DNA of 64,000 bases from Nomia melanderi (taxonomy: Eukaryota > Arthropoda > Insecta > Hymenoptera > Halictidae), in NCBI RefSeq assembly GCF_051020985.1, contig NC_135001.1:10843896-10907895 (forward strand), in the 5' to 3' direction. Position 1 is the first letter of the stretch; the number at the start of each line of letters is the position of its first letter. Both the position numbers and the translations under genes were made by a program. Below, piece by piece: positions 58,248 through 64,000 of the stretch. The notes under the pieces were generated by a model. The model saw nothing but the letters and a program-made list of their open reading frames with translations. It had not been told where the DNA came from and ran no database searches.

Positions 58248-59778
58248 ATGTACGCGCCTTATTTGCTACCGCTAAATCATACGACTAAATTGCAAAAATG
58301 AAGTATACAGGTAATCCGATTTCTGCTAACAAGCCTAAAAACTTGTATTACAGGTAACGTCGATCGTGACACCAAAATGGTACGAGGGACTTGAGATCCC
58401 CGGAGCCCCAGACAATATTTTTGATTCTGATTCCTATCACTTACAGCGCTGCTATGCAAAACCAGCCTAAGTCGATATAATAGGACGTGATACGAAAATG
58501 ATAACTCCCTCCATAGTATGCCAAAAATTTACATTGGTTATCCAATTTATATCTTTCCTCAGTGCAACAGTGCACATAAGAACCTCCATGTTGCTCAGGA
58601 GATGAGCTCTGAAGTGAATGCGGGTCTTGATCGGTCAGCTTTCATCTTTTCTCATCTCATTTTTGATACTAATTTATTATTCGTCAATACGATTACGCGT
58701 AACCAGTGAAAACCGTAAACAAAATCCCTAGCAAGAATCCTTTCTTAGCCTTGTGCCATCTGTGGACTCGACTTCTGAACAACCCGAAGTATTCATATCC
58801 TTGGTATCTACTTGACGCTGATAATTGTCATTTATGATGAATATAAGAAGTTTTTAAATTGTCTGTTTCAAACTCTGACTTTAACAGATGGTAGAGGATG
58901 TAAAACACAAAAGAAACTTCTTTTTGTCCATGTATTACTAGTTACTGATACTTACATTGATTGGAATGTTCTCTATTCCCTTTCACAGAAAGGAAACTCT
59001 GAAAACTGATGTCACTCAGTGTTTTATGATATTCATTTGACAAACCAGTGGACTTAATAGACCAAAAAACTATAAACTGACGTGACTTTTTTTTAAGAAC
59101 GCTGTGTGATATTACATATGCTGTTAGAAGTGTTCATTATATATTTTGTATTATTATTATTGATATAGTCATTAAGAAAGAAAAATTTGCATTTGCATTT
59201 AGTTGTATCATTAGAAAATGCGAGCTTTTAGCATGGAATTTCATTTGATAAAATGAAAGGGTTATCAAGGATTTATACGCAGGATAATGCCTGGTGGAAA
59301 ATGAACCAATGAGAAATGGTCATGTGACCAAATAGCCGTCATTGTTATGTTTTACTCTAATCTTAAGTTGAACAAATAATGGTTGTTTCATATTTCTATG
59401 TTTATATTATCGATTATTGAATTAAATGAATTTAATTCTTTGCGTAAAATATAACTCATTAAAATCATAATGTATTAGATTTGATTTTTCATCTTGTGTT
59501 CTTATGATATAAGAAATGCCAATGTACGAATCATTAGTATGTTCAAAAAATTGTGATTGATGAGATGTCATGTACCACATGTATTTTTATGTTAAAATAG
59601 AAGTATAAGATATGAGAATTTGTTTTTTACACTTTAAAATAATTAATTGTTAAAAATATTTAATTTATAAAAGATTGTTTATATTTATCGTACATGCAAT
59701 TGTAACAGTATCGAAAGAGTAATTAACCTATATTAATTGAACTTTGAAGTTAAAATCTACTGATTAATTTTAAATGAC

Positions 59779-60003
59779 ATGATATCTCATGACGAGACAA
59801 AAGTTGAAATACTACCGATAAGTGGAGAAAAAATTGAAGGAAAAGAAGAAACTGTTGTATTTGTCGAACAATATGTGAAAGATGTGTGTGACTTTAGCTC
59901 TCAGTATGGAAGTAATATCAGTATTTCTTACACGGCTTATAATATTGCTGGAAATCCCAGTAAATTTCCGGACTATGGAGATTTTCCACAAGCTTTTGTT
60001 ATG
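59779..60003 (+). CDS. FBXL4: FBXL4 exon 1 (of those found)
   Basis: The ATG at 59779 is the first after an in-frame TGA at 59761. It encodes an acidic leader, then YVKDVCDFSSQYGS and PSKFPDYGDFPQAFVM. Donor GTACGT at 60004, phase 0. The exact start is uncertain because family members carry an N-terminal targeting segment not seen here. Confidence 0.82.
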
Positions 60004-62841
60004 GTACGTTATATTTATTTTTTACTGTTTTTATTATGTAAAGTACACAATTATTATAAGTAGTATGAATAGTATTCGTAAATTTTTAGTAATTTATATG
60101 TAAACTAAAATAATTTGTATATATATATTTTTATTATTATTACCTATTAGAAATAAATATTATTTATTTTACTAATAACTTTACAGGAATTAATAAATTT
60201 ATTAATGTAGTCATAATAATAGTAAATTATATTTTATATTCAACGAAAGTATGATAATTAAAACTAACATAAAATATTGTAGAATAGTAAGGAAAATATA
60301 TATTACATTGTAATGTTTTATATAATATTTTGTTTAAAATTTTGTTATTACCAAACTTAATGATCATATGAAAATTATAATAGCAATCGAAGTACAAATT
60401 TACAAAAGATGTTTATAGTACCATGTTATTTGTATAAACATAATATGTACATAAATAATTAAACAATTTTTTATTATAAGCCTTCATTTCATTAAAACAA
60501 TAATATTTCCTAAATATACTACAGGTATTATTGTTATAGAGAACTTATGGGCCATGGTGGGACAAAGCACCATCAAGACTGATAGATTATATGCCGCAAA
60601 ATAATGGAGATATTGTAAGCCAGGATTATATAGGTATTATATAAAATGTGTTTTCAAGTGTCAAATTAAATATTACATTAACATTTTTGATATTTATAGT
60701 TTACAAAATGTAAATGTAATTATGCTTTTATGTTATCAAGATTTAGAATTTTATCAAGAGGTATATCCAATTAGAGTTTCAATATATGAAACTTATAATC
60801 CTGGAAGTGTGGTTGGGGTATGGGCACAAAATTCGGATGGAAAATGGTATCAATTATGGAGCGGTGTTCCTCAAAGTGTTCCACATAAGCCACGCATATT
60901 TTCTCCTCGTTTACAGCTATGCAATTTTAAAACAAAAATGATAAGACTGGAATTTAATCACGACTTATTAGATTATTATACAGAATTAGATGCTGTATTA
61001 CTTATTGGAACGTCTGAATTAATTGTTCCTAACAATAATTTACATAATCAAAATTTAAATGACCTTATACAACATTTGGGTTACCTTGAATATAGTAGCG
61101 AAGATACTTATAATCTAACACCAGATTATTTAAAAGCAAATCAAGATTTATCAATTCTAAAAAAAACTCTTTCTAAGCACTGTAAACTTTTTAAAAGGTA
61201 TATAGATGTAATAATAATAATAATATTATATAATATTATATTATAATATTTGAATATAAATAGTATATTCAATATCAATTGTTACAGTATGATTGTAGAT
61301 AATATGTCCAAGGGTAAATTAGTATCCAAAATAGGTCAACATTATCAGTCCGTTCCTCCTCTAGAAGAAGCATTCAATAGTTTACAACAATTTTTACAAG
61401 AAGATTTTCCTAAATTGATCAGAGATATTCAACATTCAAAATCAAGTACATTATTTGAACAAGATAATTCTCCTAACGATAGATTTTCAATATCATTAAC
61501 TGATTCTGAATATCAACCTTGTGGCAGTTTCTCAGCACTTCCAGTAAGTAATTGTTCTTTTTTAATATTATATAAATTATGTTAAAAATTCTATTTTTAT
61601 GTTCTGCTTTTAATATATTTTTGTCAGGATGAAACAGTACTGAAAATTTTAAAAAATTTGGACTTAAGATCTCTGTGTTGTTTGTGCAGAGTAAACAGAC
61701 ATTTTAATAACATTGCAAGGGATGCTTTGTTATATACAAGTCTCAATTTAAAACCTTACTGGTATTGTTTAGATACGTCGGCATTAAATTATTTAGCGTC
61801 TAGATGTAAATATTTACAACAATTAGATCTATCATGGTGTGGAAATTATAATATGATTAAGTATCAAGATTTTATACATTTTATTCACACATCTGGAACT
61901 CTTCTGACACACTTAAGATTAAACTGTTGTCAGTTTGTTAATGATACAGTTATCTTTGAAATATCGAAAGTTTGTAAAAATTTAAAAGGTATGTAAAATA
62001 TCAGCAGTCATATATAAAAATATATAATTTCCCATACATTTATAGTCCATATTCGCAAGTTTATGTATACTAAAAATATATTTTAGAATTATGTTTACGC
62101 AACTGTATGGGCATAACAAATGAAGGATTTTCGAAACTTGAATGCTTAGAATTGCTCGAACGTTTGGAACTTTATAGAACAAATATTGAAACTTCCACAT
62201 TATGCACTATATTGAAAAATAATATTCAAATGCGACATTTGAATTTAGCAGGGATGCATGATCGGTTAAATATTGATGAAATTGCAGTTGAATTAGGAAA
62301 TTCTTGTCCATACTTAGAAAGTGTAGATTTTTGGAAAGCGCAGACTTTAACACCACACGGAGTTAGAGCTTTATCACATTGCAGTAATCTCCGAGAAGTT
62401 GATTTTGGATGGTGGTATGTTAAATAATAAAGAAATATTTTTATTTACGATTTTTATAACGATTTTATGATGTAAGATGTATTTATACTTATTTTTATGT
62501 ATAGTGGTGGAATGGGTGCACCCGGTGACTCTTTACGAGCACTACTATCTTCATGTCAATACTTAGAGAAAGTATTTTTAGCAGCACTCCGAGGATTAAC
62601 AGATCGTGATTTAGAACCACTTTTACAGTGTCAACGATTGCAACAATTAGATTTATTGGGAGCACGTTCTCTTACTCCTGATATATGTTATAAGTTTATT
62701 TTATTTTGTCCAAAGTTAGAAATGATTGATCTTAGCTTTTGTGAAGGCATTAGTGATTTTATAGTACAAGAGTGGCGTCAATTCTTTCCACGTGTTTCTA
62801 TTAAAAGAAGTTTTCAAGTTACCAGTCGAGACATGTTATAA
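59779..62841 (+). CDS. FBXL4: F-box/LRR-repeat protein 4-like, complete, 685 residues
   Basis: Exons 59779-60003, 60540-60633, 60741-61197, 61288-61543, 61628-61988, 62087-62414 and 62505-62841 join into 686 codons including the stop, all phases matching. The N-terminal half matches FBXL4: YVKDVCDFSSQYGS, RTYGPWWD, YETYNPGSVV, then MIRLEFNHDLLDYYTELDAV (discoidin-like region). The F-box follows at about residues 343-390 (LPDETVLKILKNLDLRSLCC), then leucine-rich repeats to the C-terminus (LSFCEGISDF). FBXL4 is the substrate receptor of an SCF ubiquitin ligase on the mitochondrial outer membrane that limits BNIP3/NIX mitophagy; that is known from mammals. The human protein is 621 residues; this one is longer. 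The predicted start lacks an obvious mitochondrial targeting stretch, so a further 5' exon is possible. Confidence 0.93.
60540..60633 (+). CDS. FBXL4: FBXL4 exon 2
   Basis: Acceptor TTGTTATAG precedes 60540. It encodes RTYGPWWDKAPSRLIDYMPQ and NNGDIVSQDYI; RTYGPWWD matches RTYGTWWD of the human protein. Donor GTATTA at 60634; one leftover base forms Asp with the next exon. Confidence 0.92.
60741..61197 (+). CDS. FBXL4: FBXL4 exon 3
   Basis: Acceptor TTATCAAG precedes 60741. It encodes DLEFYQEVYPIRVSIYETYN, PGSVVGVWAQ and MIRLEFNHDLLDYYTELDAV, the discoidin-like core. Donor GTATAT at 61198, phase 2. The upstream in-frame ATG at 60722 is intronic. Confidence 0.92.
61288..61543 (+). CDS. FBXL4: FBXL4 exon 4
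   Basis: Acceptor TTGTTACAG precedes 61288. It encodes a variable linker (SMIVDNMSKGKLVSKIGQHY and on) that leads to the F-box and ends ...FSALP. Donor GTAAGT at 61544, phase 0. Confidence 0.9.
61628..61988 (+). CDS. FBXL4: FBXL4 exon 5: F-box and first LRRs
   Basis: Acceptor TTTTTGTCAG precedes 61628. It encodes DETVLKILKNLDLRSLCCLC, the F-box helices, then LNLKPYWYCLDTSALNYLAS and LQQLDLSWCGNYNM, matching NLQPYW and LNLSWTGN of human FBXL4. Donor GTATGT at 61989, phase 1. Confidence 0.94.
62087..62414 (+). CDS. FBXL4: FBXL4 exon 6: LRRs
   Basis: Acceptor TATTTTAG precedes 62087. It encodes ELCLRNCMGITNEGFSKLEC, LERLELYRTNIET (human LKRLVLYRTKVEQ) and REVDFGW. Donor GTATGT at 62415, phase 2, completes Cys with the T at 62505. 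Confidence 0.93.
62505..62841 (+). CDS. FBXL4: FBXL4 last exon: terminal LRRs
   Basis: Acceptor TATGTATAG precedes 62505. It encodes CGGMGAPGDSLRALLSSCQY, LQQLDLLGARSLTPD (human LQQLDILGTRMVSPA) and FFPRVSIKRSF (human FPKVFIKKSF). The stop TAA is at 62839-62841. Poly(A) signals AATAAA follow at 62910 and 63233. Confidence 0.94.
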
Positions 62842-63647
62842 AAAACATTCCAAAACATTTTATTATAATTGATGAGATTGATGTTATTTGGCTATCAAGA
62901 AATTCAATGAATAAACTCAATTTCTTGTCTATGAGACTACTCCAAGACTGTAACGTAGTTGTACACAATGAATATGTGAAATTTAAATTTTAATATATAT
63001 TTATAGTCATCTTTTATTTAAAAAGCTGTATAATATATTTTTTGCAATTTGATAAAGCTTGTAAGTTGCTCATGTAATAAGTGTTATTGTATAGTATATT
63101 ATAAGAAATTTTTCATACATGTGTAAATACAATATTTTCATTGAAAAAAAATGTTATACTATTCAATTAAGATAAATCACACCTTATTTAGTATAAAACA
63201 TCTAAATTGGCAAGTGCAAATACTTTTAAATCAATAAAATATACATTATATATTAGTATGTGTTCTTTGATTACCTTATATTTTAGCTTATATTATATAA
63301 TTATATTATAATATCGTTTGAAAAATGATATAATTTTTATATCAATTTCTTAAGCTTAATGTAATGTAATCTTTGTATTACATACAAAGTGTCAAACATT
63401 AAAGACTGGTTAAACATGATAAGAGTGGGGATAATTCCATGAATGGTTCTTCCATTGTATACATACAGTGAAGAAACGCACGTGGTTTATGCCTGATATA
63501 GGTTATTTAAATTTCAATGTTTGAACTACATCTTAAAGGTTCAACATAAATTAAAAATTAATTTTTTTTTATTTCAAGACATGATAAATGTATTGAAAGT
63601 GCATATTACAGTTTATTTATTTTATACGTAATAAAATTTTAATAATT
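62842..63647 (+). other. FBXL4 3' UTR and short intergenic spacer
   Basis: AT-rich spacer of 806 bp with AATAAA signals at 62910-62915 and 63233-63238. I see no gene or repeat in it; the promoter of the next gene must lie here or just before it. Confidence 0.6.
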
Positions 63648-64000
63648 ATGAAGCTCAATACAGGAAACGAAGAATCGAGCACCATTCAAGTTGATACTAA
63701 GAAAAAAAGGAAAAAAACGGATACTCTAAAGGATGAAGGTAAATTTAATTTATATAAAAGATATTTTAATTATCCTGTAAGTAGAATTTTATTTCACATA
63801 GTATGTGTTGAAAATATATTAAAATATCACTTAATACTTTACATCATATAAATTCTATTTTTCATTAATAACAATATAAATTTAATATAATGTACTATGT
63901 AGGAGCCAGCAATATGGACAGTAATAATGTAGAAGTAGTGGATAAATGTAATGACGTAAAAACATTGAAAAGAAATTCACCCTATAAAGAAAATGGAGTT
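63648..64000 (+). CDS. Unrecognised Lys-rich protein, 5' end only (runs off the window)
   Basis: ATG at 63648 starts 30 codons plus one base up to a donor GTAAAT at 63739. The next exon starts at 63903 after TACTATGTAG and stays open to the window end. The joined start reads MKLNTGNEESSTIQVDTKKK, then RKKTDTLKDEG and ASNMDSNNVEVVDKCNDVK. A KKKRKK cluster looks like a nuclear localisation signal. Charge-rich and probably disordered; I do not recognise the family. It lies head-to-tail 0.8 kb after FBXL4. Confidence 0.55.

Larger units (their letters stand above)
56862..59778. other. Intergenic region between the WD40 gene and FBXL4
   Basis: The WD40 and FBXL4 genes diverge from this stretch. 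It contains hAT-like, C-family and D/E-chimeric elements (57213-58247). The part 58250-59100 has mixed composition with no recognisable coding exon on either strand; 59100-59778 is AT-rich. Confidence 0.5.

Noticed and set aside
1..64000. CRISPR arrays, bacterial operons, rRNA genes, viral genes
   Set aside because: Nothing of the kind is seen; the spliced genes and repeat content are those of an animal nuclear genome.

Overview
ORGANISM. This is nuclear DNA of an insect, most likely a hymenopteran and probably a bee. The evidence is GT-AG spliced genes, very AT-rich introns and intergenic DNA with scattered GC-rich islands, long introns filled with short non-autonomous DNA transposons, and three genes whose products read as animal proteins. 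The order-level call is inference; I cannot name the species. || LAYOUT. (1) 1-45122, + strand: 3' part of slingshot (ssh), the cofilin phosphatase. Six coding exons are in the window (17515-17693, 22567-22632, 40810-41004, 41650-41919, 42455-43011, 43201-45122). Every splice phase closes and the frame runs to the conserved C-terminal tail. The first 17.5 kb is upstream intron or flank, and the exons encoding the extreme N-terminus are outside the window. A phase-compatible alternative first exon (35277-35395) inside the 18-kb intron would give a 1020-residue isoform that begins with a hydrophobic segment. (2) About 45123-48900: ssh 3' UTR and the converging tail of the next gene. (3) 49023-55653, - strand: a complete 375-residue seven-bladed WD40 protein, rebuilt from six exons. 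Every intron holds at least one TTAA-flanked miniature transposon or a remnant of one. (4) About 55700-59760: intergenic DNA with several MITEs. (5) 59779-62841, + strand: complete seven-exon FBXL4-like gene (685 residues: N-terminal discoidin-like region, F-box, LRRs). (6) 63648-64000, + strand: the first two coding exons of an unrecognised lysine-rich protein that runs off the window. || REPEATS. The most striking signal is a clan of about a dozen sequence-distinct short elements (about 100-310 bp, piggyBac-like). They share one layout: a TTAA target, a 13-20 bp terminal inverted repeat (TIR), and, in most families, a 10-18 bp palindrome just inside one end only. Three copies are split by another family exactly at an internal TTAA, and two of those use the same TTAA of the host element. 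hAT-like, Tc1-like and other MITEs, a LINE 3' fragment, a foldback element, microsatellites and a 120-bp tandem repeat are also present. || HOW THE GENES RELATE. ssh and FBXL4 are unrelated housekeeping or regulatory genes (actin dynamics; ubiquitin ligase and mitophagy). The WD40 gene lies between them, convergent with ssh and divergent from FBXL4. I see no shared pathway.
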